Below are positions 47,428 through 56,540 of a stretch of DNA of 64,000 nucleotides, piece by piece (position 1 is the stretch's first letter; every line of letters begins with the position of its first letter). A program made the position numbers and the translations under genes. This DNA comes from Peribacillus huizhouensis (GTDB lineage Bacteria > Bacillota > Bacilli > Bacillales > DSM-1321): the NCBI RefSeq assembly GCF_014138605.1, contig NZ_JACJHX010000014.1:54939-118938 (forward strand). Direction: 5' to 3'. A model generated the notes under the pieces. The model was not told the DNA's origin, made no database searches, and worked only from the letters and a program-made list of their open reading frames with translations.

Positions 47428-47467
47428 GGATCAGTCCCGCAACAATCAATAAATGGGGACTGATCCT
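47428..47467. repeat. Family A-like hairpin serving as terminator, copy 6
   Basis: AGGATCAGTCCC and GGGACTGATCCT perfect arms; the centre has CGCAACAATC as in other family A copies (CGCAACAACT). Located 15 bases behind the DUF2187 stop. Confidence 0.7.
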
Positions 47468-47677
47468 TTGTGTAATACCCTCAAACAAGGGATATCTATA
47501 AGAACTTTTGTCATTTTTCCCTCCTCCTAATTAAGTACTTTCATTAGGAACACATAATAATAATAATAGATATTTCCCTATAAATTTTCACAAGGTGCCA
47601 TCATTGGATGGCTTTTTTTAGTTGGCTGTTTTCACATACTTTGTTGCTTTTCAATCATTTTTACACTAATAACCCGG

Positions 47678-47805
47678 GTTGATTTCCGTTGCAGGTCCTC
47701 GCTTTCCGCGGGCGGTCTCAGAAGCCTCCTCAGTGCTTTGCACTTGCGGGGTCTCCCTCAACACGCTTTTCCCGCAGGAGTCTCGCACCTTCCACTACAA
47801 TCAAC
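47678..47805. repeat. Bacillaceae-type intergenic repeat
   Basis: GTTGATTTCCG... to ...CTACAATCAAC with internal CTCGCTTTCCGCGGGCGG, GAAGCCTCCTC, TGCGGGGTCTC and CCCGCAGGAGTCTCGC. I recall this element from many Bacillus and Geobacillus intergenic regions. GC-rich against its surroundings. No other gene is seen in 47470-48064. Confidence 0.7.
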
Positions 47806-48064
47806 ATCTGTTCGAATTGGTTTCTTGCTAAAAGCAACAATCTTTACGAAAAGAGCCTTTTAGTTCTATTCAATTCGGATCAAAATAGATGCAATTTCTT
47901 AATTTGCTTTATTGAAACAGTGTTTTTGAAAGAGGAATTACTTAAATATCGTGAATTATTCATTCCAAATGTTCGATTTCATCTTTCGTCAAACATCTTG
48001 AAGTTCTGTACGGTGGACTTACCTAGGAATTCAAGAAGTATGCATATTTCGAAAGGCGAAGTCT

Positions 48065-48562
48065 TTGGAAAAATTTACTGAAATGGCTGAACAATTTCGG
48101 CCGATGATTTATAGTATTATTCAGTCTTTGTCCATTTATAAAAATAAGGAAGAGTTCTATCAGATTGGGTTGATTGCGTTGTGGGAAGCACAATCAAAAT
48201 TCGATCCAGATCACGGTGCTCTATTTTCTACCTATGCTTATAAAGTAATCAAAGGAAAACTATTAAATGCACTCAGAAAAAATGTACGGATTGACGATAC
48301 TTGTAAGGTAACTGATATAAGTGAGATGGCTGAGGATCCTGCTTTATCATCCTGTGATCTACTGCTGGAATCGGAGTACTTATCTTGTTATTGCGAAAAT
48401 CTTACAGTTTCACAGAAGCGATGGGTAATCGGCACATTTCAGTATCAGTTGAGTATTAGTGAAATGGCTGAGCTTTACGGCGTTTCCAACAGTGCCGTAA
48501 AATCATGGAGAAAATCGGCTATTAAGAAATTACAAAATAACTTGGTTAAACTCAATACTTGA
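48065..48562 (+). CDS. Sigma-70 family RNA polymerase sigma factor
   Basis: 165 residues. Region 2 is visible as FYQIGLIALWEAQSKFDPDHGALFSTYAYKVIKG in two parts (about residues 34-67), with core-binding and -10 recognition features; region 4 helix-turn-helix is SISEMAELYGVSNSAVKSW near the C-terminus. Regions 1 and 3 are missing, as in short alternative sigma factors. No anti-sigma gene is adjacent. TTG at 48065 follows GAAAGGCGAAG. The regulon cannot be guessed. Confidence 0.85.
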   Translation: MEKFTEMAEQFRPMIYSIIQSLSIYKNKEEFYQIGLIALWEAQSKFDPDHGALFSTYAYKVIKGKLLNALRKNVRIDDTCKVTDISEMAEDPALSSCDLLLESEYLSCYCENLTVSQKRWVIGTFQYQLSISEMAELYGVSNSAVKSWRKSAIKKLQNNLVKLNT

Positions 48563-48921
48563 TGCTAACTCAAAATGAATAATTTTCGTAAGCCCCTTTT
48601 CTGCTTAATATCCGAAAATTATGACATAATAGAAATAATTCAGTATATAACCAAAAAACTTAGTTAGTGCGCAGTTGAATGAAGATTCATAGCAAGAGAA
48701 AAAAGCCCACGAATAGTACAATAGAGACAAGAACTAATCTAGGGAAATCCTACAAAAATAGTAAGTTTCATAGACTACAATTGTCTTACTTTAGGATCTT
48801 TTACTGAGGCAGTTAGACGAATAGATTGTACTCACGTGACAAGATCTTAATATTGTTGTTTGCATCAATTCAGCATATATTTTCTTCTTTTGTAAAGTAA
48901 ACATGTGAAGGGGGATGTTTC
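48563..48921. other. Intergenic region after the sigma factor gene
   Basis: No gene. Partial pairing of ATCCTACAAAAATAGTAAG with CTTACTTTAGGATC (48748-48804), then TTTTAC, gives a candidate terminator. The right end holds the promoter of the next gene. Confidence 0.4.
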
Positions 48922-49413
48922 ATGGTTGAAGTGAAATCTGTAAAAATTGATGGAGAAAGTATCCATGTCTTCAAAAGTGCAATCTATATATTTGTAACAA
49001 GTACGGGAAATACATTGGAGTTAAATATGATTGTTAGTGAGGTGATCGTAAAAAAATATAGAAAGGAGGAAAATTTAATTATTGAGATTGAATTACAAGA
49101 CGGCAGAATCATCGGTGCAATTATGCAACTGAAAATATGGTCGGGAACATTACCACAGCTTAATTTATATTGTGAAGTGAATGATCTTGAAGAATATCAT
49201 GATTTCGAAAAGGTAATAGAAAACGAGTCGTTTTTCCCGAACATAGAAGAAGGCATCACTTTAGAAGAAATCAGAAAAGTTGAAATGCCCAATGAGAAAG
49301 TAATATTAAAACTAAATTTACCTATTGACCAAACGGAATGGTTATCTAAGCAAAAAAAAGCGGATTTAAATGAGATTATTAAAGAATTGATTTATGAAAT
49401 TTGGAGTAAATAA
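48922..49413 (+). CDS. Hypothetical 163-residue protein
   Basis: ATG at 48922 with a good site (GAAGGGGGA). The N-terminal half is beta-rich (IDGESIHVFKSAIYIFVT and VIVKKYRKEENLIIEIEL), and the C-terminus is acidic and helical (NEIIKELIYEIWSK). No signal peptide, membrane helix, Cys or known motif was seen. It could be a small OB- or SH3-like fold; this is a guess. Not recognised. Confidence 0.7.
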   Translation: MVEVKSVKIDGESIHVFKSAIYIFVTSTGNTLELNMIVSEVIVKKYRKEENLIIEIELQDGRIIGAIMQLKIWSGTLPQLNLYCEVNDLEEYHDFEKVIENESFFPNIEEGITLEEIRKVEMPNEKVILKLNLPIDQTEWLSKQKKADLNEIIKELIYEIWSK

Positions 49414-49424
49414 GTTTCAAACGA

Positions 49425-49536
49425 AAGGGTATCTTATAAGGGTCTGACCTCGCACTCTAAAACAGTATGTTGTGTTTCATACTGAATTTAGTTGTTGCGA
49501 AGTCTGACCCTTCTTTGCTTTTGAAACACCTCTTGT
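49425..49536. repeat. Family A repeat, copy 7
   Basis: AAAGGGTATCTTATAAGGGTC at the left; TTTTGAAACACCTCTT at the right; inner GGGTCTGACCTCGCACTC and GTTGCGAAGTCTGACCC match copies 1, 3, 8 and 9. It sits just behind the hypothetical gene. Confidence 0.8.
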
Positions 49537-49666
49537 TAACTATTTCGTATTATAAAAATATTTTTGAAAGTGCTTGCATCCGAAAAAAGATTATGATAAT
49601 TTAAACTTGTATAAAAAATAGACATGTTAAAAACTCAATTTTTAACTAAAGGAGCAAAAGAAAACG

Positions 49667-50380
49667 ATGGGTACTACTAAAGAAACACCTCATATTAAGC
49701 CAAACGGAGTAGAAATAGCGGAAACGGTACTATTACCTGGGGATCCTTTAAGAGCAAAGTTTATTGCGGAAACCTTTTTAGATAATTACGAGTGCTTTAA
49801 CGAAGTGAGAGGTATGTTAGGGTACACAGGCACATATAAAGGTAAGAAAATCTCTGTTATGGGTACTGGAATGGGTGCACCGAGCATGGGGATTTATTCT
49901 TGGGAATTAATTAATGTCTTTGGCGTTAAAAATTTAATTAGAATTGGTACTTGTGGTGCCATGCAAGAAAACATTGAGTTATATGATGTTATTTTAGGGA
50001 TGGGTTCTGCAACGGATTCAAATTTTGGCGATCAATTTAATTTACCTGGCCAATTCCCATTAACGGCTTCTTTCGAACTTTTGGAAAAAGCGAAAAAAGT
50101 AGCAGATGAAAAAGGGCAAAAAGTTCATATTGGAAACATTTTATCAAGCGATGTATTTTATCATGCTGATCCAACATACATCAAAAAATGGCAGGATATG
50201 GGCATTTTGAGTGTCGAAATGGAATCTGTATCATTATATTGGAATGCCATTCAAGCAGGTGTAAATGCATTATGTATCTTAACGGTTAGTGATCATTTAA
50301 TTACAGGAGAACAGACTACTACTGAAGAACGTCAAACTGCATTTACTAAAATGATGGAGATTGCATTAGAATTAGCGTAA
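49667..50380 (+). CDS. deoD: Purine nucleoside phosphorylase, DeoD type
   Basis: 237 residues, standard for hexameric DeoD. Motifs: LLPGDPLRAKFIAE (phosphate site), MGTGMGAPSMGIY, IRIGTCGAM, SVEMESVSLYW (ribose and base site) and TVSDHL. It cleaves purine (deoxy)nucleosides with phosphate. ATG at 49667 lies behind AAAGGAG. No other nucleoside genes are adjacent. Confidence 0.95.
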   Translation: MGTTKETPHIKPNGVEIAETVLLPGDPLRAKFIAETFLDNYECFNEVRGMLGYTGTYKGKKISVMGTGMGAPSMGIYSWELINVFGVKNLIRIGTCGAMQENIELYDVILGMGSATDSNFGDQFNLPGQFPLTASFELLEKAKKVADEKGQKVHIGNILSSDVFYHADPTYIKKWQDMGILSVEMESVSLYWNAIQAGVNALCILTVSDHLITGEQTTTEERQTAFTKMMEIALELA

Positions 50381-50529
50381 ATTTGCTCCATCTTTGAGTT
50401 AGACAAGCCTCCTTCACTTCTACATAGACGAACGTGAAGGAAGCTTGTAATGACTGATCATGTTAAATAAGTCCTAATATGGTAACTCTTCCTTACAATT
50501 TCTAAAATATTACGTTACTATACATGAAA

Positions 50530-50617
50530 GAGGATATCCAAAAAGGGTCTGACCTCGCACTCTATACACAGTATATTATAATCTGTATATAGTCGTTGCA
50601 GGGTCTGACCCTTTTTG
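50530..50617. repeat. Family A repeat, copy 8
   Basis: CAAAAAGGGTC and GACCCTTTTTG are perfect 11-base arms, with TGACCTCGCACTCTATACAC and TATAGTCGTTGCAGGG inside. Between deoD and the GntR gene. Confidence 0.8.
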
Positions 50618-50651
50618 TAAAATTATTTAGAAAAGGATACGGATTGACTAA

Positions 50652-51386
50652 ATGACTAAAAATAAACGAGATAAATTGAAAAGACCACTCTATATCAATG
50701 TATATGACGAGCTCCTGCTTCAAATTACGAAAGGAGAATACCCTGTAGGTAGTAGGCTTCCTTCAGAACCAGATTTAGCAAGTAGACTAGGGATTAGTCG
50801 CGCAACTTTACGACAAGCTTTAGCCCTTTTGCAAGATGATGGAATAGTAAGAAATATACGTGGAAAAGGAAATTTTGTGATCGATTCGTTTTATAAGCAA
50901 GAGGGTGTTCAGTTAGAAAAATTAAGTAACCCTATGCATAAGTGTCATATAAGTACATTTGATCGAATAGATACAAATTATCGTCTGGACAAGGAAACGG
51001 AATATACGAAACAAGTATTAAAAAGAGATTCATCTACAGTTGTAGCTTTAGAACGTTTGTATAGAAAGGGAGACGATTTAGTAGCCTATGCTTTTACATT
51101 TATGTCGATGGAAATGGTCGAAAGTTTATCCTTGGACTTAAATAATAAGAATGAGTTACTGGATTTTCTAGAGAACCAAGTGTATTTGAATGCCAACCAC
51201 GGAGAAATTGAAATCAAATATACCCGTACTGTTAATCTAGTCAACAAGAAAGAAAAATTAATCGGCCAAAATGAATGTTTTTTATTATTGGAAAGCCTTT
51301 ACAGCAATGCAGATTATCCATTAATGTATAATAAATTTTATATACCGCAACAGTTCTCGAATATAAAATTAAATATTTACAACTAG
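50652..51386 (+). CDS. GntR family regulator with UTRA domain
   Basis: 244 residues. The N-terminal winged helix has SRLPSEPDLASRLGISRATL and LRQALALLQDDGIVRNIRGKG in sequence; the C-terminal UTRA-like effector domain begins near residue 85 and ends with YTRTVNLVNKKEKLIGQ and DYPLMYNKFYI. HutC subfamily. The effector is unknown. The D-2-hydroxyacid dehydrogenase 435 bases downstream may be a target. Confidence 0.9.
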   Translation: MTKNKRDKLKRPLYINVYDELLLQITKGEYPVGSRLPSEPDLASRLGISRATLRQALALLQDDGIVRNIRGKGNFVIDSFYKQEGVQLEKLSNPMHKCHISTFDRIDTNYRLDKETEYTKQVLKRDSSTVVALERLYRKGDDLVAYAFTFMSMEMVESLSLDLNNKNELLDFLENQVYLNANHGEIEIKYTRTVNLVNKKEKLIGQNECFLLLESLYSNADYPLMYNKFYIPQQFSNIKLNIYN

Positions 51387-51821
51387 CTAATGGATGGACA
51401 TTTCCCCGATAGGAAAGGAATAACCGTAACCCTGGATATACATAACTCTACAGCTTTTTAATTTGCGATGATTGGCTCCAATCTAGCTAACTTTATACCA
51501 GAATTTGTGGGAATCACAAACAATGGTGAAGAGTCGTTATTTTTCTGCGGAAAAGGGGCGGGGCTTCGCAAAATCAGCCCCGTCCCGCCACCTTCATCAG
51601 GTGATACAGTTTGAGATCCTGCACCTTTTTCAGCGGAGGGTTGGGATTAGACGCTCATAGATGTTTTTCATTGTTGAAGTTGATTGAAACTTTAAAGAAT
51701 ATTGTAATTTAATAGAGATTGTAAAGTCTGTGTGCAATAATAATGGTAAGAATTGATGGCAAACCAAAGTGGAATCCAGCTGTCTAGTAATTCTTACTAT
51801 ATTGAAAGAGAGGAAACAGTC
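51387..51821. other. Intergenic region with family C repeat
   Basis: No gene. It contains the inverted family C copy (51545-51604) and the promoter and leader of the dehydrogenase gene. Confidence 0.5.
51545..51604 (-). repeat. Family C repeat, copy 3
   Basis: On the minus strand: ACCTGATGAAGGTGGCGGGAC, GGGGCTGATTTTGCGAAGCC, CCGCCCCTTTTCC. It aligns with copy 1 along its whole length. GGCGGGGCT and AGCCCCGTCCCGCC on the plus strand can pair. Confidence 0.65.
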
Positions 51822-52799
51822 ATGAAGCCGAAAGTAATTGTCTATAAGAAAGTGGACCAAAGTGTATTAGATTTTATTCAAAAGACTTGTCATGTTGTTT
51901 ATTTTGAGGAGTTTGGTTCCCAAAACTATCCAGAATTTCTACATGAGTTAAAGGACGCACAGGGGATATTAGGCTCAGGATTAAAGGTGGATAAGAATTT
52001 ACTGGATCAGGCTCCACAATTAAAAATTGTCTGCAATACCTCGGTCGGTTACGACAATTTGGACATTTCAGAGCTATCAGAACGAGGAATTATGGCTACA
52101 AATACTCCAGAAGTACTGAACGAGACAGTTGCAGATACGATTATGGGATTAATTTTATCATCGGCTAGAAGGATGCCGGAATTGGATCAAATGGTTAAGA
52201 CAGGGCAGTGGGGAACAAAACTTGAGGAAAATTGGTTTGGGATTGATGTCCATCATAAAGTATTAGGAATTATTGGAATGGGTGGAATCGGCTCTGCGGT
52301 TGCCCAAAGGGCTCATTTTGGATTTGATATGGATATTTTATATCACAATAGATCCAGAAATGATGAAGCTGAACAAAAGTATGGGGCTACATATTGTTCG
52401 ATGGAAGATCTGCTCAAGCAGTCTGATTTTGTATGTGTAATGACACCGTTAACTCCCCAGACTGAAAAGCTGATAGGAAATAGAGAGTTCGAATTCATGA
52501 AAAAGACAGCAGTTTTTATCAATTGTTCAAGAGGCAGAGTGGTAGATGAAGGCGCTTTAATTCATGCTCTCGAAACTGGAGAAATTCATGCAGCTGGTCT
52601 TGATGTCTTTGAAAAAGAGCCGGTTAATTTGGATAATCCATTGCTTGCTATGAATAATGTTGTGACTTTGCCGCATATTGGTTCCGCAACGTATGAAACT
52701 CGCTTGAAAATGGCAATGTTAGCAGCAACGAACCTAGTTGCTGGCTTACAGGGAGAAATTCCACCTACATGGATTAATAATAAGATACAAGTAAAGTAG
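51822..52799 (+). CDS. D-2-hydroxyacid dehydrogenase (glyoxylate/hydroxypyruvate reductase type)
   Basis: 325 residues. The NAD(P) fold has VLGIIGMGGIGSAVAQRA at about 147. Catalytic residues: Arg in INCSRGRVVDEGAL, Glu in GLDVFEKEP and His in LPHIGSAT. It reduces 2-keto acids to D-2-hydroxy acids. ATG at 51822 lies behind AGAGGAAA; the frame from 51753 is open but has no ribosome site. Resembles B. subtilis YvcT. Followed by a strong terminator. Confidence 0.93.
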   Translation: MKPKVIVYKKVDQSVLDFIQKTCHVVYFEEFGSQNYPEFLHELKDAQGILGSGLKVDKNLLDQAPQLKIVCNTSVGYDNLDISELSERGIMATNTPEVLNETVADTIMGLILSSARRMPELDQMVKTGQWGTKLEENWFGIDVHHKVLGIIGMGGIGSAVAQRAHFGFDMDILYHNRSRNDEAEQKYGATYCSMEDLLKQSDFVCVMTPLTPQTEKLIGNREFEFMKKTAVFINCSRGRVVDEGALIHALETGEIHAAGLDVFEKEPVNLDNPLLAMNNVVTLPHIGSATYETRLKMAMLAATNLVAGLQGEIPPTWINNKIQVK

Positions 52800-52845
52800 C
52801 TGAACAGCTATCAGAATAATGATAGGAAAATATAGTAGAATTGCT

Positions 52846-52876
52846 GGATAGCCCTTTTGGGGCTATCCGTTTTTTG
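52846..52876 (+). terminator. Terminator behind the dehydrogenase gene
   Basis: GGATAGCCC and GGGCTATCC arms with a 5-base loop, then TTTTTT. Confidence 0.9.
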
Positions 52877-53105
52877 GTAGGTAACAGGTACCATCCAGTA
52901 ATGTGTAATTGTGGATTCAGAAATTCTATGAAAAGTAGCGGATAATGGCGCGCGAATATTCCCGTGTTGTGTTAGGGAGCATTTTCTTAGGCTGTTTTCG
53001 TATAGTTTGTAGTAATTGTCTAAGATTAAATTGATTGATAGGAACAAGACAGTGATCAGTCCTAGGTTTCATTTTTCTACCTAAATTCAAAATTATTTTA
53101 AAACA

Positions 53106-53336
53106 ATGAAAACATATCGTGAAGTTGTAGTTGCTTGGGATGAAGAAGAAGAACGAAAGAAAGACCCATCATATAAGGAAAAAATTGCTCCTCAATTTGA
53201 ATATAATCCATTTATTCGTGACTTGTTCGCTGACCCGGAAAATAATGGGAAAAGTCGTGAAGAAGCAATTGCAGCCTGGAACAACATCAAGAAACGCCCT
53301 GGAGATAATACATATACGGCAAATATACTTAGGTGA
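53106..53336 (+). pseudogene. C-terminal fragment of a DUF6434/SAP-type protein
   Basis: 76 residues from ATG 53106. KIAPQFEYNPFIRDLFADP and SREEAIAAWNNIKKRPGDN match the C-terminal repeats of SAP-domain/DUF6434 proteins, which normally carry an N-terminal SAP helix-extension-helix and are about 180 residues (recalled). There is no ribosome site before the ATG, and the frame is open only to 53085. It is probably a 5'-truncated gene; an independently translated small protein is the alternative. Confidence 0.55.
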
Positions 53337-53469
53337 CAAGCACCATCTAGAAATATGTAAATGATGACTCTATAGATATAGTCGTGGAAACCAAACATGG
53401 TAACGTTTAATTGGGATTGTATTAGTATGAACATCAATAGATATAATGGGCATCTTTCCAATTAAACTA

Positions 53470-54279
53470 CTAAACTAGCCACTCCAATTCTTCGTTTGTA
53501 GCTTCTTCATCGAAATTAGGAAATACAGAGTCATAATATAATTGATCCAGCATATTGGACAATGTACCGTTATAATATCCAGCAAGATTACGGATTTTTT
53601 TTCGTTTTGTAGCCTGAAAGCACGTCTTAATAGCTGAAATGCCAATATGTAAAAGCTCTTCCTGCGTATAAACATTTTTTATGTAATGAGTTTGTGCGAC
53701 ATAGATGCCATAAAGTTTATCCACTAAAGGGCAGTCACTGACAAAATTATGAATCATCCCCTTAAATCGTTGATAAGCAGACGAATGACCGTCTTGATAC
53801 GTATGATCTAATTCTTTATTTTTTTGCTTAAAAGGAATGCAGCTTTTTGGTGTGACATTTTCAGGCATCTCTTGTGTGACAACATCTTCTTTAGTGGAAG
53901 AAAGATCAGTCTGCACAAGTTTTTCTTTCTGAATGAATTGAATCACAATCGCATTGGATGTTTGTTTCATATCTGTTGTCCGCTTCATTTCATATTGCCG
54001 AATGGCGCCGAGCTGTTCTAATTTAAGGCAGACGCGAATTACCGTTCTCCTACTTTTTCCAATCATCTCCGCTATTTTCGTTTTACATAAAAAACTCACA
54101 CCTGGATACACACAACTATATCTTGCAAGAAGGAGTAAGACTTCTGTTTCTGTTTTGGTTAATTCTAATGAATCTAAATGAAGCAAAATAGCCTCGTTTA
54201 ATTCTTCTACCGACGCAAATGATGCTAGTTCCTGATACGTTTGGACACCTGCAATATATTCAATCTTTTTCTTCGCCAT
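53470..54279 (-). CDS. Helix-turn-helix domain protein
   Basis: 269 residues. An N-terminal winged helix-turn-helix (SLELTKTETEVLLLLARYS, then TKIAEMIGKSRRTVIRVCLKL) is followed by a linker and a helical C-terminal domain containing NLAGYYNGTLSNMLDQLYYD, reminiscent of plasmid or phage replication-initiation HTH proteins and of Bacillus cytosolic HTH proteins. ATG at 54279 is chosen since GGGAGGGATT lies upstream; the frame is open to 54318. Target unknown. Confidence 0.8.
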   Translation of the reverse strand: MAKKKIEYIAGVQTYQELASFASVEELNEAILLHLDSLELTKTETEVLLLLARYSCVYPGVSFLCKTKIAEMIGKSRRTVIRVCLKLEQLGAIRQYEMKRTTDMKQTSNAIVIQFIQKEKLVQTDLSSTKEDVVTQEMPENVTPKSCIPFKQKNKELDHTYQDGHSSAYQRFKGMIHNFVSDCPLVDKLYGIYVAQTHYIKNVYTQEELLHIGISAIKTCFQATKRKKIRNLAGYYNGTLSNMLDQLYYDSVFPNFDEEATNEELEWLV

Positions 54280-54387
54280 TCTAATCCCTCCCGTTATGCA
54301 GAGAATTCTGCTTGTCACTCTCTTTATAACTTCGGAATGGGGGAAAGTAGCATGGGGATAAAATTTATTTAATAATAATTAAATCTG

Positions 54388-54502
54388 AATGTCCCAAAAG
54401 AAGGGTCAGACCACGCAACAACTAAATACAACATAAGATAAGTGTATGGAACACTACTTACTGATTTAGAGTGTGAGGTCAGACCCTTATGAGACAAACT
54501 CT
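54388..54502. repeat. Family A repeat, copy 9
   Basis: AAGAAGGGTCAGACCACGCA near the left and GTGTGAGGTCAGACCCTTAT near the right; GTCCC and GAGAC outer parts. CAACTAAATACAACATAAG resembles copy 1. Between the HTH gene promoter and the 3' end of the lipoprotein gene. Confidence 0.8.
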
Positions 54503-54511
54503 TTCCTAATT

Positions 54512-55552
54512 CTATTGAGCAGCTGGAGCAAATGTTTTGGCAATATGAGTCGTTACTGGATCATACTTATCTTGTTTATTTGTCGGGTAGGAGATGATAA
54601 ATTTATTAAAAACTGTTGGGCCAAAGAAAAATTTTTCATAGAAAATTTGGCCATTTTCTTCATATGAAACTACATACCAATCATCTGTCAATTTTTGATA
54701 GGCAATTTGTCCTGAGATGCTATTTAATTCTTCCTGGTAATAGGTTTCGATTGTTTCTCCTTCGTTCACAATATTCGTATGACCGCCATAGGCAGTGACT
54801 TCAAATTCTGCATTATAGAACCTTGCTCCATCGCCATTACTAGGTGGAGTATCCATTGTTAAATCGTCTGGATATTGCATTGAAAAACCAAAACGGTCGT
54901 TTGCATATGAACGATACTTGAATGTTTTAGCTTTCTTTTTTTTGTTCTTTTTGCTGTTAGATTTTTCTTCGTTATGATCTGTGTCAGTTTGTTGCACTAT
55001 AGGTTCATAGGTCGTTAAAGCTACTGTTACTTGTTCAGATAGTTTAGTCACTTCAGATTGATAGTCTGCTAGAATTTTGTTTGTTTCGATGTCTTTTTGT
55101 AAAAGCTGTATCTTTTCTTCAGCTAAATTATAGCTCTCTTTTGTGATCAGGCTTTTAACAAGGTCAAGGTTTTTTTGAAAAGAAGCTGTGATATTTTGAT
55201 CTGAATGGACGAGGTTTCGAAGACTTTTCGCTTCTGACTGCAAGGTTTTTAATCCATTTCTATGATTAATGACAGCATTAAGCGAATCAATGGCAGGATC
55301 ATATTGTTTTTGCTCATAGGCGCTCAGTGCGTTTTTCATTTGAGTCGATTGCTCAAAATAAGAGGAGGCATCTTCGTCTCCTTCTTTTTCTTTTAATGCT
55401 AGTTCAAACTGGATTGCAGCTTGATGATAATCCTTTTCTATCAAGCTTTCGATACCTTTATCCATTGCTTCTTGGTAATTGTCGTTTGAACAAGATGCAA
55501 GTAATAATAAACTGACAATGACAAGTGTTAGTACCTTGAATTTTGACTTCAT
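54512..55552 (-). CDS. Lipoprotein with helical repeats
   Basis: 346 residues. The signal peptide ends LLLLASC (Cys about 21). Residues 25-190 are a charged, helical, TPR-like or coiled-coil region; a lysine-rich linker (KSNSKKNKKKKAKT) follows; and the last 140 residues form a globular domain with FGFSMQYPDDLTMDTPPSNG, typical of small extracellular lipoprotein domains of unknown function. ATG at 55552 lies behind TGGAGAAC. Stand-alone gene. No specific function recognised. Confidence 0.85.
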   Translation of the reverse strand: MKSKFKVLTLVIVSLLLLASCSNDNYQEAMDKGIESLIEKDYHQAAIQFELALKEKEGDEDASSYFEQSTQMKNALSAYEQKQYDPAIDSLNAVINHRNGLKTLQSEAKSLRNLVHSDQNITASFQKNLDLVKSLITKESYNLAEEKIQLLQKDIETNKILADYQSEVTKLSEQVTVALTTYEPIVQQTDTDHNEEKSNSKKNKKKKAKTFKYRSYANDRFGFSMQYPDDLTMDTPPSNGDGARFYNAEFEVTAYGGHTNIVNEGETIETYYQEELNSISGQIAYQKLTDDWYVVSYEENGQIFYEKFFFGPTVFNKFIISYPTNKQDKYDPVTTHIAKTFAPAAQ

Positions 55553-55787
55553 ATGTTCTCCATTCTGTAATGTAATTCAACAACACTTCAGATTCTACCA
55601 AATGGTCAAGGTTTTGTCTTAAGTTTCTGGGATGTTTGAGTGTATTTCAAAGCAAATTATACTTTGAAAAGAGAAGCGCTGATACAAGTCGATGTACCAA
55701 TTTATGCATGTTTTATTTTTAGTTTGAAGAAATAATGATTTTAGTCTAAAATGAACTGATGTAAATATAAAATCCGTTTAATTACGG
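55553..55787. other. Promoter region of the queuosine operon
   Basis: No gene seen. It must hold the divergent promoters of the lipoprotein gene and the que operon. Confidence 0.45.
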
Positions 55788-55823
55788 TAGAGGTTTCTAG
55801 CTACCCTCTCTAAAAAACTAAGG
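55788..55823 (+). ncRNA. PreQ1-I riboswitch
   Basis: TAGAGGTTTCTAGCTACCCT CTC followed by TAAAAAACTAAGG: the small preQ1-I hairpin with its A-rich tail that forms the pseudoknot. It sits in the leader of queC and is followed by a terminator, so preQ1 should repress the operon. Confidence 0.92.
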
Positions 55824-55824
55824 A

Positions 55825-55860
55825 AAACAGCACTGCTTTCTTAGTAGTGCTGTTTTTCTG
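55825..55860 (+). terminator. PreQ1 riboswitch terminator
   Basis: AACAGCACT and AGTGCTGTT arms then TTTTC, immediately behind the aptamer and before queC. Confidence 0.88.
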
Positions 55861-55880
55861 TCGAAAAGGGGATTTTTTTA

Positions 55881-56540
55881 ATGAAGCAAGAGAAAGCAGT
55901 AGTAGTTTTTAGTGGCGGTCAGGATAGTACAACATGTTTATTCTGGGCGATGAAGCAGTTTAAAGAAGTGGAGGCAGTTACGTTTGATTATAATCAGCGG
56001 CATCGGTTAGAGATAGACTGTGCTAAGCAGATTACAGACGAACTTGGCATTAAACATCACATTCTGGATATGTCGCTGCTTAATCAATTGGCGCCGAATG
56101 CATTAACGCGTGATGACATTGCCGTGAGTGATGGAGAAGAGGGGGAGCTTCCTTCCACCTTTGTTCCGGGGAGAAATTTGTTATTCTTATCTTTTGCTGG
56201 GGTGCTTGCTAGCCAAGTTGGTGCGAAGCATATTATTACGGGTGTGTGTGAAACAGACTTTAGCGGCTATCCGGACTGCAGAGATATTTTCATAAAATCA
56301 TTGAATGTGACATTAAATCTATCGATGGATCAGCCATTTGTGATTCATACACCGCTTATGTGGATGAATAAGGCGGAGGCCTGGGGCATGGCGGATGAAT
56401 TAGGTGCTTTGGACTTTGTTCGTAATAAGACACTAACTTGTTATAACGGAATCATGGCAGATGGTTGCGGGGATTGTCCAGCATGTAAATTACGTCGAAA
56501 AGGCCTCGATGACTACTTGAGTCAGAAGGTGAAGAATTGA
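55881..56540 (+). CDS. queC: 7-cyano-7-deazaguanine synthase
   Basis: 219 residues. PP-loop [13 protein letters not shown] near the N-terminus binds [19 protein letters not shown] in the middle; and the C-terminal zinc cluster [14 protein letters not shown] has the C-x2-C-x2-C arrangement plus the preceding TCYNG Cys. It converts 7-carboxy-7-deazaguanine and ammonia to preQ0. ATG at 55881 after AAAGGGGA. First gene behind the preQ1 riboswitch. Confidence 0.96.
   Translation: MKQEKAVVVFSGGQDSTTCLFWAMKQFKEVEAVTFDYNQRHRLEIDCAKQITDELGIKHHILDMSLLNQLAPNALTRDDIAVSDGEEGELPSTFVPGRNLLFLSFAGVLASQVGAKHIITGVCETDFSGYPDCRDIFIKSLNVTLNLSMDQPFVIHTPLMWMNKAEAWGMADELGALDFVRNKTLTCYNGIMADGCGDCPACKLRRKGLDDYLSQKVKN

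Noticed and set aside
47689..48081. 130-codon frame upstream of the sigma factor
   Set aside because: Its first third lies in the Bacillaceae intergenic repeat and the start is not supported by a ribosome site.
48563..48921. A small gene between the sigma factor and the hypothetical gene
   Set aside because: No frame with a ribosome site and start was found on either strand.
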